NCBI GenBank assembly: GCA_039931065.1
Contig: JBDTSP010000004.1
Coordinates: 185,608-249,607, forward strand
DNA: 64,000 bases
Origin: CADEED01 sp039931065
GTDB lineage: Bacteria > Pseudomonadota > Gammaproteobacteria > Steroidobacterales > Steroidobacteraceae
Direction of reading: 5' to 3'
In this document: piece by piece, positions 18,017-25,491 of the stretch
Numbering within the stretch: the first letter of the stretch is position 1
How the letters are laid out: every line of letters starts with the position of its first letter
Position numbers and translations under genes: made by a program
Notes under the pieces: generated by a model
What the model was told of the DNA's origin: nothing
What the model saw: only the letters and a program-made list of their open reading frames with translations
Databases searched by the model: none

Positions 18017-18036
18017 GGGCACCTAAAGAGTTATAG
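18017..18036. other. Right attachment junction of the SRAP-inserted element
   Basis: The GTT at 18030-18032 (Asn codon on the minus strand) is the last base triplet shared with the left junction. The sequence GGGCACCTAAAGAGTTATAG resembles the left-end segment at 5468-5487 in direct orientation. Host SRAP coding sequence continues to the right (minus strand ...GLYN). Confidence 0.6.
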
Positions 18037-18563
18037 AGCCCGGGGAGCTGTCGATCGATGGATGCGGACTCGCTCGGCTTACGGCAGTGGTACCGCGCGA
18101 GCCGCATCACACGCCGCGCGCCGTCCTGGATGACGATCGGCGCGTAGTGCATGGGGAAGATGCGCGCCTCGGCGACGTGTGGCTTGGTTGCCTTGAGGCG
18201 ATCGAGCCGGGTCATCGCGCTTTCGATCTTGTTGGTGGCGATGCGTTTGCTTTCGGCGGCGGCCTTGGTGGTCTTGGATGCGAGCGTGCGCTCGGCGTCA
18301 GCCAGGCGTTTGCGCTGCGCGAAGACTTCCCGCTCGAGCTTCGCGACTTCGGTCGAGCGGTATTCGTCGATCAGGGATTTGATCTTGCGCTCGGCGTCGG
18401 ACTTGGGGTCGTCGAACCAGCGCTCGACGGCGCGGGGGATGCGGATGCTGGTGTCCGAGTTCCGGGCACCGAAGATCTCGGCGAACTGGTCGATGTCCAT
18501 CGCCGCACCGGTTTCGCGGAGGTATTTCATGTAGGCGGATTGGATTTGGGCGGAGTAGCACAT
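18030..18563 (-). pseudogene. N-terminal half of the split SRAP gene
   Basis: It starts with MCYSAQ, so the catalytic Cys2 is present, and runs 178 codons to ASIDRQLPGLYN, where SRAP similarity stops. The frame continues into the element for about 31 unrelated codons to a stop at 17934, giving a predicted 209-aa truncated product. That product lacks the Arg of the NAR motif, the glutamate and the histidine and should not be catalytic. The remaining 131 codons are at 5064-5459. Confidence 0.9.
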
Positions 18564-18854
18564 GTGCGGATTGTGCCGCTGATTCGGCCCGGATGACTAC
18601 CTGGGGAATGCAGGTACGCAGGTCTTGCCGGCCAGTTGGCCCGGCGTCGTCTCCCAACGTCAAGGGCGCGATGGCGACCGCAATGCACTACTCAAGGACA
18701 TCGCCTGGGAAATGTATCGCTCGGCGCGGCCTGAAGGCGTGAGAGAAACAGCACCTAGGTGACACCTTATCTTGTGGGCCTCGAAATACGCTGCCAACAT
18801 TCCGCAGCCCGTTGCGGCTTTGATGAACACCCGGCTAACAAGAGGTGATGCGAG

Positions 18855-20573
18855 ATGAGTAACGACTTCCAGGTCATGGGCACCAACGACGCCGCGCCAT
18901 TCACCCTCAAGATCCATCGCGGCGAAGGCATGGCGCTGCTGGGAATGAACTGGAAAGCCGGCAAACCGCCCAGGAACTTCGTCGGGTTCGTCATCGAGTT
19001 CTGCGAGCCTGGCAGTACCGTGTTCTTCGCGCTGATGAATCGCCTGGGTTTTCCCGGCGTCAACGGCGAAGTGAATCCGCAGGCGCTCTCGACACGTGCG
19101 TCGCCCATCCAGAAGTTCCGCTGGGTTCACTTTCCGCGCAACGCCGACATGCCCGGCAAATTCACGTACCGGGTCACGCCTGCATTCATGAGCCCGACGA
19201 ATGCGCTGAGTTTCGGTGAGCCGCAGGTAGCCGCGTTGTCGCTGGCGCGCGAAACATATCCAGGCAAGCTGAATGTCACGTTCACTCGCGGGTTTGTGTC
19301 GTCGCAGGCCTTTGTCGATCGCTTCGTCACGAAGACGCACGGAATTCGCGAGTTGCTGCCCGCGGATGCGAATGCGGGCCTGGACTTTGTTCCAACGCAC
19401 CCGCGAGCGGACGAGGCGCTGAAGTGGATGGGCTTCGAAGCACGCGCCGCGATCCTGGATGTGCTCGATGAAGCCATCGCGGACAAAAAAGCGCAGGTGC
19501 GCGTGGTGGCGTACGACCTGAGCGAGAAGGAAGTGGTCAAGCGACTGATCAAACTCAAGTCGCGATTGCAGATCGTCATCGATGACAGCGACAAACACGG
19601 CAAGCCGGGTTCCGCGGAATCCACGGCTGCGGACCGGATCGACGCGGCCGGTGGCGTGGTCAAGCGCCAGCACTTGGGCAGCCTGCAACACAACAAGACA
19701 ATCATCGTGCAAGGGCCGAAGGTCAAAGCGGTGGTCTGCGGCTCGACCAACTTCAGCTGGCGCGGATTTTACGTGCAGGCGAACAACGCGGTCGTGTTGC
19801 GCGGGAACAAGGCCATCGCGCCGTTCATGACGGCATTCGATGACTACATGGCTAACAACACCAACAGCGCGGCCACCTTCGGCGCGACCGCTTCGGCGAA
19901 GTGGACCAGCCTCGGGCTTGCGGGCATCAACGCGAAAGTAGCGTTCTCGCCGCATGTTGCTTCGAATGCATTGCTCAAGGAGGTTGCCGACGACATCGGA
20001 GGCAACACCACTTCGTCGTTGTTCTATTCGCTCGCGTTTCTATATCAGACGAAGGGGCCGATCCGGACAGCCATCGTGAAAGTGAAGGATCGCAACAACC
20101 TGTTCGTCTACGGCATCTCCGACCGCAAGTCCAAGGGCGACGGTCTCGATGTGCAGAAGCCCGACGGAAACGTGGTGCCGGTGTTCGCGGCGGCGTTGAC
20201 GAAAGATCTGCCATTGCCGTTCAAGAAAGAGCCGACCGGAGGCGGCGGCCTGCGGATGCATCACAAGTTCGTGGTGATCGATTTCGACAAGCCGTCTGCG
20301 CGTGTTTATCTCGGGTCGTACAACTTCTCGAGCCCGGCCGATCTCAAGAACGGCGAGAACCTGCTGCTCATCAAGGACCGGCGCATCGCGGTGTCATACA
20401 TGATCGAGGCGCTGCGCATTTTCGATCACTACCACTTCCGCGTGTCGCAGCAGGAGTCCGGACGCAAGACACTGACGCTGCAGCTTCCGCCGCGCGCCGC
20501 AGGCGAGAAAGCCTGGTGGGAGGAGCACTACACCGTTGCGGTGAAGAAACGCGACCGCGAGCTGTTCTCCTGA
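18855..20573 (+). CDS. Phospholipase D-like domain protein
   Basis: A 572-aa protein with two HKD-like half-sites: QHNKTIIV followed by GSTNFSWRG (about residues 273-300) and HHKFVVIDFD followed by YLGSYNFSSPADLKNGEN (about 468-505). This is the bipartite active site of the PLD superfamily, whose members hydrolyse phosphodiesters in lipids or nucleic acids. The first site has N in place of the usual H-x-K spacing partner (H-N-K), which still fits HxK. No signal peptide is evident, so it is likely cytoplasmic. The N-terminal 150 residues are an unrecognised beta-rich domain. The substrate is unknown. The stop codon overlaps a palindromic repeat. Confidence 0.85.
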   Translation: MSNDFQVMGTNDAAPFTLKIHRGEGMALLGMNWKAGKPPRNFVGFVIEFCEPGSTVFFALMNRLGFPGVNGEVNPQALSTRASPIQKFRWVHFPRNADMPGKFTYRVTPAFMSPTNALSFGEPQVAALSLARETYPGKLNVTFTRGFVSSQAFVDRFVTKTHGIRELLPADANAGLDFVPTHPRADEALKWMGFEARAAILDVLDEAIADKKAQVRVVAYDLSEKEVVKRLIKLKSRLQIVIDDSDKHGKPGSAESTAADRIDAAGGVVKRQHLGSLQHNKTIIVQGPKVKAVVCGSTNFSWRGFYVQANNAVVLRGNKAIAPFMTAFDDYMANNTNSAATFGATASAKWTSLGLAGINAKVAFSPHVASNALLKEVADDIGGNTTSSLFYSLAFLYQTKGPIRTAIVKVKDRNNLFVYGISDRKSKGDGLDVQKPDGNVVPVFAAALTKDLPLPFKKEPTGGGGLRMHHKFVVIDFDKPSARVYLGSYNFSSPADLKNGENLLLIKDRRIAVSYMIEALRIFDHYHFRVSQQESGRKTLTLQLPPRAAGEKAWWEEHYTVAVKKRDRELFS

Positions 20574-20673
20574 GTGGTGTCAGGCGGGGAAAGTCGGGAT
20601 AACGCGCGGAGGTATTCGCTGGAGACATGACTCCGCCACCGCGTTATCCCGACTTTCCCCGCCTGACACCACT
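20573..20673. repeat. REP-like palindrome A
   Basis: A 34-nt left arm (20573-20606) is a perfect inverted copy of 20640-20673. Outer module: AGTGGTGTCAGGCGGGGAAA, then GTCGGG and ATAACGCG. The first base of the left arm is the last base of the PLD-like gene stop codon. A second short inverted repeat (GCGGAG/CTCCGC) lies in the loop. Confidence 0.9.
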
Positions 20674-20771
20674 CCCCCAAGCTCAGACGGCTCCTACGGC
20701 GATCCGCAACGCGCGCCGCTTCGCGCGACTTTTCCGGTCCTTAGCATCCTCCCTATCAAATGGAGATGCGC

Positions 20772-21677
20772 ATGCGCGGTTTGGGCCGATCGAGTCTGGT
20801 GCTGCTTGCCTTGTTCGGCGGCCTTGCCGCCCATGCGGCGGCGCAACCACCCGATACACACGAGGCCAATCCCCTGGCGTTCTTCTGGGGCAAGAGCCTC
20901 GAGAACCTCGACGTTTATGCAAAACCTGGCGCCTTGGTCGTTGCCGGCAATTGCAACCGCTACGACCCGCAGTTCGCCGCGGCCCGCGCGGCGGGCGCCG
21001 AAGTGCTCGCCTACCTGAATCCGATCGAGGTCTACGACCGTATTCCCTGCAAGTTGAACGAAGGGTTCTACAACGGCGCTCGAGAGCGGGTGCCGCTGTG
21101 GCCTTACCCGCAACCGGGCAAACGCATCAATTGGCCCAAGACACACATGGCCGACATGCGCGCCGGTTCGGACTGGTCCAACCGCATCGTCGCGTACGTC
21201 GAAAACCTGATGCGCGAACGCAAGGTGGACGGCGTGTTCCTCGACAATATCGGGGCCCGACTCTGGTCGAAACTCGCGGACTGGAACAGCTGGAGCAAGG
21301 CGGAACAGGACGCATGGACGGAAGGCAACGTGGATCTTGTGCGCCGCATCGATGCGGCCCGGCGGCGGATCAACCCCGCATTCATCGTGGTCACTAACAA
21401 CGTGTGGCATCGCGGCGATTCGGCCGGCGACGCTGGCGAGCAATACGTCGACGGCGTCGTACTGGAGCGCTCGGCGCTGAATGACTGGCACATCAAGTAC
21501 GCCAATCGGCCTTTCAGCAACCTCGGCCACCGGCGGGTGTTGGTAGTCAGCCGCAGCGAGGCGGAGGTGGCGCAGTGGGCCCGCGTTCCCGGCGTCACCC
21601 ATGTCTCGTTCCAGCCGAACTACGGCTCTACGGCCCGTCCGTTGCTGCCATTCCGGGCGTTGACCGATCGACGATAA
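20772..21677 (+). CDS. Secreted GH114-like putative glycoside hydrolase
   Basis: The ATG at 20772 is taken as start because GGAG (20762-20765) sits six bases upstream; the ATGs at 20760 and 20766 are alternatives. The product is about 301 aa with a signal peptide ending AHAAA and a single TIM-barrel-like domain. Motifs such as GALVVAGNCNRYDPQ, LAYLNPIEVYD, DGVFLDNIG and VVTNNVW resemble the endo-alpha-1,4-polygalactosaminidase family (GH114 and relatives), with the aspartate in FLDN a candidate catalytic residue. Family assignment is by pattern only. The substrate is unknown, possibly galactosamine-containing exopolysaccharide. Confidence 0.65.
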   Translation: MRGLGRSSLVLLALFGGLAAHAAAQPPDTHEANPLAFFWGKSLENLDVYAKPGALVVAGNCNRYDPQFAAARAAGAEVLAYLNPIEVYDRIPCKLNEGFYNGARERVPLWPYPQPGKRINWPKTHMADMRAGSDWSNRIVAYVENLMRERKVDGVFLDNIGARLWSKLADWNSWSKAEQDAWTEGNVDLVRRIDAARRRINPAFIVVTNNVWHRGDSAGDAGEQYVDGVVLERSALNDWHIKYANRPFSNLGHRRVLVVSRSEAEVAQWARVPGVTHVSFQPNYGSTARPLLPFRALTDRR

Positions 21678-21801
21678 AGCGCAGCTTAAGATGGGTGAAG
21701 AAATCTCATCCTTTGGACTACCCCTGTCTACCTCTAATGGCGGATGAGGTTTTTCGCCGAAATCGGCATTCTTGTTTGCACACGGTTCAAAGGTTTCGCT
21801 C

Positions 21802-22389
21802 ATGTCTTCCACCCCCAAACGCAGTCTCGCCGGCCTGACTTTCATCCTGCTGATACTGGTCTCGAGCGCAGCCTTCGCGACCCCCTGGGACCGCGATCAC
21901 AAGAACCACTGGGCCCCTTCTTCTTTCTTCGTTCAAACGGGTTCGGGCGACACTGACACTTACGCATACACCGTCGGCGCCACCTGGAATTGGCGATGGC
22001 ATCGCCAGCTTTCGATCGGCCGGGTGACGGGTTACACCGAAGTCGCGGTGGGACGCTGGCAGCACGAGATCGCCACCAACAACGATTCGCAGTGGTTCAC
22101 GCAGATTGGCGCCACCCCGGTGTTACGCCTCTACCCCGAGGCCGGCGACGGCCGCTGGTTCACGGAGGTCGGCATCGGCGCTAACTACATTGCGCCGCTG
22201 TACCTGACCGACCGCAAACACTTCAGCACCAAGTTCAACTTCGGCGATCATGCGGCGTTTGGCCGCATCCTGGACAACGCAGGCCGTTCCTCGGTCGCGT
22301 TGCGTTACCAGCACTTCTCGAATGGCGGTATCGACGCCCCGAACCCGGGCGAGAACTTCACGCAGCTGCGGTTTTCACACCAGTACTAA
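21802..22389 (+). CDS. PagL-like lipid A 3-O-deacylase (acyloxyacyl hydrolase)
   Basis: A 195-aa outer-membrane beta-barrel. The ATG at 21802 opens a signal peptide (ending SSAAFA). The C-terminal signature YQHFSNGGIDAPNPGEN carries the His-x-Ser pair and following Glu of the PagL triad, and the chain ends in an aromatic residue (RFSHQY), as barrels do. PagL removes an acyl chain from lipid A at the outer membrane. The stop overlaps the stop of the convergent haemoglobin gene by 2 nt. Confidence 0.88.
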   Translation: MSSTPKRSLAGLTFILLILVSSAAFATPWDRDHKNHWAPSSFFVQTGSGDTDTYAYTVGATWNWRWHRQLSIGRVTGYTEVAVGRWQHEIATNNDSQWFTQIGATPVLRLYPEAGDGRWFTEVGIGANYIAPLYLTDRKHFSTKFNFGDHAAFGRILDNAGRSSVALRYQHFSNGGIDAPNPGENFTQLRFSHQY

Positions 22390-22847
22390 GGAATGTAGGG
22401 GCCCTTCACTTCGCCCCAGCCCCACTTCGGCATCGGCGCGTGCGCATCCACGGTCGCGCCCGCCTGCGAGTTGATCACCGCGAGACGCGAACCCCACTCG
22501 AGGTAACCCACGAGCGCGGAGCGGAACTCCGGATCGTCGGGCATCTTCAATTCATCCGCGGTGTCGAGCAGCAACGCGACCCATTCCTGGCGTTGCGTCT
22601 GCGTGAGATGCCGATTCAGATGCTGCTGGATCATGTGCGGATGGCCGCCATGCCTGGCCGAATAGTCCGCCGGCCCGCCCAACACTTCCGCCAGAAACGC
22701 CGCGACGTGTTGTGGATGGTCGGCGTTCATGTGGGCAAAGATCGGCGCCAGCACCGCGTTCTCGCGCACACGCTCGTAGAAGCGCGCGGTCAGGCGATTC
22801 AGTGCGTCGAGGCCGCCGAGCCATTCAAAGAGAGTCGGCACGCTCAC
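22386..22847 (-). CDS. Group II truncated haemoglobin
   Basis: A 153-aa globin of the 2-on-2 type. Visible features are LFEWLGGLDALNRLTARFYE with the B10-type Tyr, the proximal His region GGHPHMIQQHLNR, the G8-type Trp in QRQEWVALL, and the conserved YLEWGSRLAV and C-terminal PMPKWGWGEV. Group II truncated haemoglobins bind oxygen or NO and often serve in NO detoxification or redox chemistry. The start is GTG at 22847, within GTGA, overlapping the stop of a 22-codon frame that itself overlaps the upstream hydrolase stop. Translation therefore appears coupled. Confidence 0.9.
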   Translation of the reverse strand: MSVPTLFEWLGGLDALNRLTARFYERVRENAVLAPIFAHMNADHPQHVAAFLAEVLGGPADYSARHGGHPHMIQQHLNRHLTQTQRQEWVALLLDTADELKMPDDPEFRSALVGYLEWGSRLAVINSQAGATVDAHAPMPKWGWGEVKGPYIP

Positions 22848-22912
22848 GGTTGCTTCGAACTCAATGGCACCGACACGGTCTTGCCGATGTTGAGCAACTT
22901 GCTGGCACTCAT
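22844..22912 (-). CDS. 22-codon coupling ORF between hydrolase and haemoglobin
   Basis: The frame starts with ATG at 22912, overlapping the hydrolase stop as ATGA, and ends with TGA overlapping the haemoglobin GTG as GTGA. Peptide: MSASKLLNIGKTVSVPLSSK then QP. A weak GGAG-type ribosome site precedes it. It fills exactly the gap between the two larger genes, so it probably relays ribosomes as a leader peptide or is the remnant of a longer gene. No known function. Confidence 0.45.
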   Translation of the reverse strand: MSASKLLNIGKTVSVPLSSKQP

Positions 22913-24045
22913 TTCGATCTCCTCGCGAAGTCCTTCTCGGCGGCCTCCGCGTAACTTTTGATCTGATCCATCTCGGCCTGCCGGTACGGCTTGCCATCCG
23001 CATGGAACACATCGTGATGCCAGGTCGTGGGCTGATCGCGCGTGTATGGCCGCTGCCACGAATCCCAGGGCAAGTTCGTCTGCGTCTTCCCCAACACGAA
23101 GCCCCAGTTGATCATGCCCACGTTGTACTTGCGCGCCAGCGGCAACGCCGTATCGAACGTCGAACCGGCGCCGCGCGCCAGAAACTCCGTACATAGCAGC
23201 GGCCGGCCATAGGTCTGCAGCTGCTTCACCTTGCGTTCGTAGACTTCCGGCCAGTCGTAGGAATGAAAGCTCACGACATCCGACTGCTCGATCTGCACGG
23301 TCTCGACCGCGTTGAGTCTGGCGCCCTTCGACCAGTCGTCGTTGTGCCACACACCGGATGTCAGCGGCTGGCTCGGATCCGCCTCGCGCGCCCAGGCAAA
23401 CACCTGCGGCAACAACGCCGCGACCTGCCTGAACTTGTCGTCTGAACCATTCGAGCCATTGTCGGGTTCGTTCCAGAGATCCCACCCGAGAATGCGCTCG
23501 TCCCTGGCGAACGCGCCGATCACGCCCACGACGTACGCTTTCAGCTTCGGGTAGTTAGCGGTGTCCGCCAGGCCCGCGAGCCCCGGCCCCTGCACCCAGC
23601 CGGAATTGTGCACGCCGGGAATCGGCGGGTGCTGCGGCCCCAACTTGGGGTAAGGCTCCCAGCACGAATCGAACAACACCAGCAACGGTTTGATCCTGTG
23701 CCTCGCGGCGATGGTCAGGAACTCGTCGATACGTTTCCTGAACCCGACCGGGTCCTGGATCCAAAGCTGGTCGTGCAGATACACACGCATGGTGTTCATG
23801 CCGATGCCCTCCGCCCAGCCCAACTCCTTGTCTATCTGCGCGGGGTTCCAGGTCCCCGCCTGCCACATCTCGAGCTGGTTGATGGCGTCCATGGGCACGT
23901 AGTTGCTGCCGACGAGCCAGCGCTGTTTGCTGTACCACGCCTGCGCTTTCTCCGTGGACCATGGCTGTGTGTCGGCGAAAACCGGCCCGACGAACAAAAG
24001 CGCCAGCGCGCAACTGGCGCCCAGGACTTTTCCGATCTTCTGCAT
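22909..24045 (-). CDS. Secreted GH5-like (cellulase family) glycosyl hydrolase
   Basis: A 378-aa protein with a signal peptide (MQKIGKVLGASCALALLFVG, ending VFA) and a TIM-barrel. The acid/base candidate is in LGWDLWNEPDNG and the nucleophile candidate in LLCTEFLAR, as in GH5 and related clan A enzymes. Such enzymes cut beta-linked polysaccharides (cellulose, xylan, mannan); which substrate is not decidable. The chosen ATG (24045) opens the signal peptide. It is the first gene of a short operon with the 22-codon frame and the truncated haemoglobin. Confidence 0.85.
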   Translation of the reverse strand: MQKIGKVLGASCALALLFVGPVFADTQPWSTEKAQAWYSKQRWLVGSNYVPMDAINQLEMWQAGTWNPAQIDKELGWAEGIGMNTMRVYLHDQLWIQDPVGFRKRIDEFLTIAARHRIKPLLVLFDSCWEPYPKLGPQHPPIPGVHNSGWVQGPGLAGLADTANYPKLKAYVVGVIGAFARDERILGWDLWNEPDNGSNGSDDKFRQVAALLPQVFAWAREADPSQPLTSGVWHNDDWSKGARLNAVETVQIEQSDVVSFHSYDWPEVYERKVKQLQTYGRPLLCTEFLARGAGSTFDTALPLARKYNVGMINWGFVLGKTQTNLPWDSWQRPYTRDQPTTWHHDVFHADGKPYRQAEMDQIKSYAEAAEKDFARRSK

Positions 24046-24150
24046 GACGAAACCCCCATGAACGCAGTTGCCTCGCGAGCATAGATGCAATACCGCAGGA
24101 ACACGACTCGCGGACTTGTCCGGGCTTGCTGGTCGCAGCGATCATCCTGC

Positions 24151-24354
24151 ATGACATTCGAATGCCGGATCCTCACGGGCCAAGACGCGCGCCGCGGCAA
24201 CGAACTGGCCGCCTTCTGCCAGGAAGCTTTCGACACCTTCTCGCCCACTTATCTCACCGAGCGCATCGACAAGATCGCCGATCCCTGCCTGGTCGAGGCC
24301 CGGCTCGACGATGGTTCACTCGCTGGGTTCAAACTCGGCTATCGGCGCGACGCC
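24151..24354 (+). pseudogene. Fragment of a GNAT-type acetyltransferase gene
   Basis: From ATG at 24151 the frame encodes about 68 residues (for example ECRILTGQDARRGNELAAFC and LVEARLDDGSLAGFKLGYRR) that look like the start of a GNAT N-acetyltransferase. The similarity stops abruptly near 24354, where the AcCoA-binding part should begin. The ccdAB pair follows about 90 nt later. It is likely a remnant disrupted by the arrival of the toxin-antitoxin segment. Confidence 0.5.
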
Positions 24355-24443
24355 GTTCACCCTCGCTGCCGGCGGCAGGAATATGCGCATGGCAGATGCG
24401 CATGGCTTTGTGCTAGCCTGTGCGCAGACGTACAGAGGTTCAG

Positions 24444-24692
24444 ATGCCACCCCGAAATGCCGCCGGCAAGGTTCTCAAGCGAGCCACCAACGTGACGGTT
24501 CGCGCCGATCTCCTGGTTGCCGCGCGAGAAGCGGGAGTGAACCTGTCCGCAACGCTCGAGCGCGCGCTCACGGAGGAGCTCGCAGCGGACAAGCGCAAGA
24601 AGTGGCGCGAAGAGAATCGAAAGGCTATCGACGCATACAACAGCCACATCGAGAAGAACGGCGCATTTTCCGACGACGTGCGCAGCTTCTGA
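24444..24692 (+). CDS. ccdA: CcdA-type antitoxin
   Basis: An 82-aa antitoxin. The N-terminal ribbon-helix-helix part (KRATNVTVRADLLVAAREAG, then VNLSATLERALTEEL) binds DNA for autoregulation. The C-terminal arm (RKKWREENRKAIDAYNSHIE to FSDDVRSF) is the classic CcdA segment that wraps the toxin. The chosen start is ATG at 24444; an upstream in-frame ATG (24420) adds eight basic residues. The stop shares one base with the toxin start (TGATG), so the pair is translationally coupled. Antitoxin loss would free CcdB. Confidence 0.92.
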   Translation: MPPRNAAGKVLKRATNVTVRADLLVAAREAGVNLSATLERALTEELAADKRKKWREENRKAIDAYNSHIEKNGAFSDDVRSF

Positions 24693-25009
24693 TGCCGCAG
24701 TTTTCCGTGTACCGGAACAAGAATTCGCGCACCAAATCCACGTTCCCGCTGCTACTCGACGTCCAGACTGATCTTCTCGAAGACCTTCAAACGCGCGTTG
24801 TGATTCCGCTGACCAAAGCGGCAACGCTCACCAGGAAGCCGATGAGTCAATTGACGCCGGCCATCGAACACGAAGGATCTCTTTACCTATTGATGACCCC
24901 GCTTTTGGCTGGCATCGCCCGAGGTGATCTCGGTGCCGAGGCGGGAACCCTCGCCGAACACCGGAAGGAGATCATCGGCGCAATGGATTTCCTCTTGACC
25001 GGATTCTGA
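24692..25009 (+). CDS. ccdB: CcdB-type gyrase-targeting toxin
   Basis: A 105-aa toxin, standard length for CcdB. It begins MPQFSVYRNKN and contains FPLLLDVQTDLLEDLQTRVV, LTPAIEHEGSLYLLMTP and a C-terminal IIGAMDFLLTGF, matching the family pattern including the C-terminal residues needed for gyrase poisoning. It overlaps ccdA by one base. Chromosomal copies may stabilise a region or be remnants of mobile DNA; flanking gene fragments support the latter. Confidence 0.93.
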   Translation: MPQFSVYRNKNSRTKSTFPLLLDVQTDLLEDLQTRVVIPLTKAATLTRKPMSQLTPAIEHEGSLYLLMTPLLAGIARGDLGAEAGTLAEHRKEIIGAMDFLLTGF

Positions 25010-25044
25010 CCGGACTTAGTGTCACTCCATTGGAAGGAGTGTCC

Positions 25045-25436
25045 ATGAAGCAGCGAACCATCGGCAGCAGCAATCTGCAAGTCTCGGCCGTCGGCCTTGG
25101 ATGAATGGGCATGAGCTCCGGATCCGGCCCGGGGAAGATCGACACCAAATTCGGTTTCGGCATCGAGGCCGACGGCAAACAGACCGGCCTCAACGGCCGG
25201 CCCTAACACGTTCGTGCCGTCGCCGATGCTTCGCTGAAGCGCCTCAAAGCCACATCGTGGCTGCGTCGATCGCCAAGGGCCGCATCACTTCGATGGACGT
25301 GGATGAACAACATCGGCGCGGACCAGAACGGCAAGATCACCGCCATGGGCCACGAATGCTGGCGGGCGATCAGGCGGGCGGCACACTCTCGACAAGCTGC
25401 TGGACAAGTTGCCGCCAACTACTGCGACGTGAAGTG
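25045..25436 (+). pseudogene. Decayed aldo/keto reductase gene
   Basis: The ATG at 25045, after GGAAGGAG, starts MKQRTIGSSNLQVSAVGLG, the typical N terminus of an aldo/keto reductase. A TGA stop replaces the usual Cys of the GCMGMS motif. A large part is then missing, and similarity resumes at KIDTKFGFGIEADGKQTGLN, followed by a second in-frame stop and HVRAVADASLKRLK. Two nonsense codons and an internal deletion make it a pseudogene. The last 130 bases may belong to another remnant that I cannot name. Confidence 0.8.
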
Positions 25437-25491
25437 ACATGGCTCGATCGGTGACGGCGCGATACGATCGAGCCTCACGATCGGGGGATCC

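Larger units (their letters stand above)
5463..18029 (+). mobile_element. 12.57-kb three-recombinase element inserted in an SRAP gene
   Basis: The element is bounded by the two halves of one minus-strand SRAP gene (5064-5462 and 18030-18563), which join in frame at an Asn codon shared by both ends. Contents in order: three overlapping tyrosine recombinases (5573-10264), a small TnpC-like protein (10261-10731), an intact SRAP paralogue (10768-11733), a roughly 690-bp gene-poor stretch, a small secreted YD protein (minus strand) and a large RHS/YD protein with a membrane protein behind it. The recombinase organisation resembles Tn554-type transposons. The AT-rich tip of the RHS gene and its neighbour points to recent acquisition of the cargo. 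Boundaries are inferred from the protein alignment of the split gene. Confidence 0.85.

Noticed and set aside
18660..19955. A 431-aa minus-strand open frame
   Set aside because: It is antisense to the PLD-like gene, with low-complexity Arg/His/Asp-rich composition and no motif.
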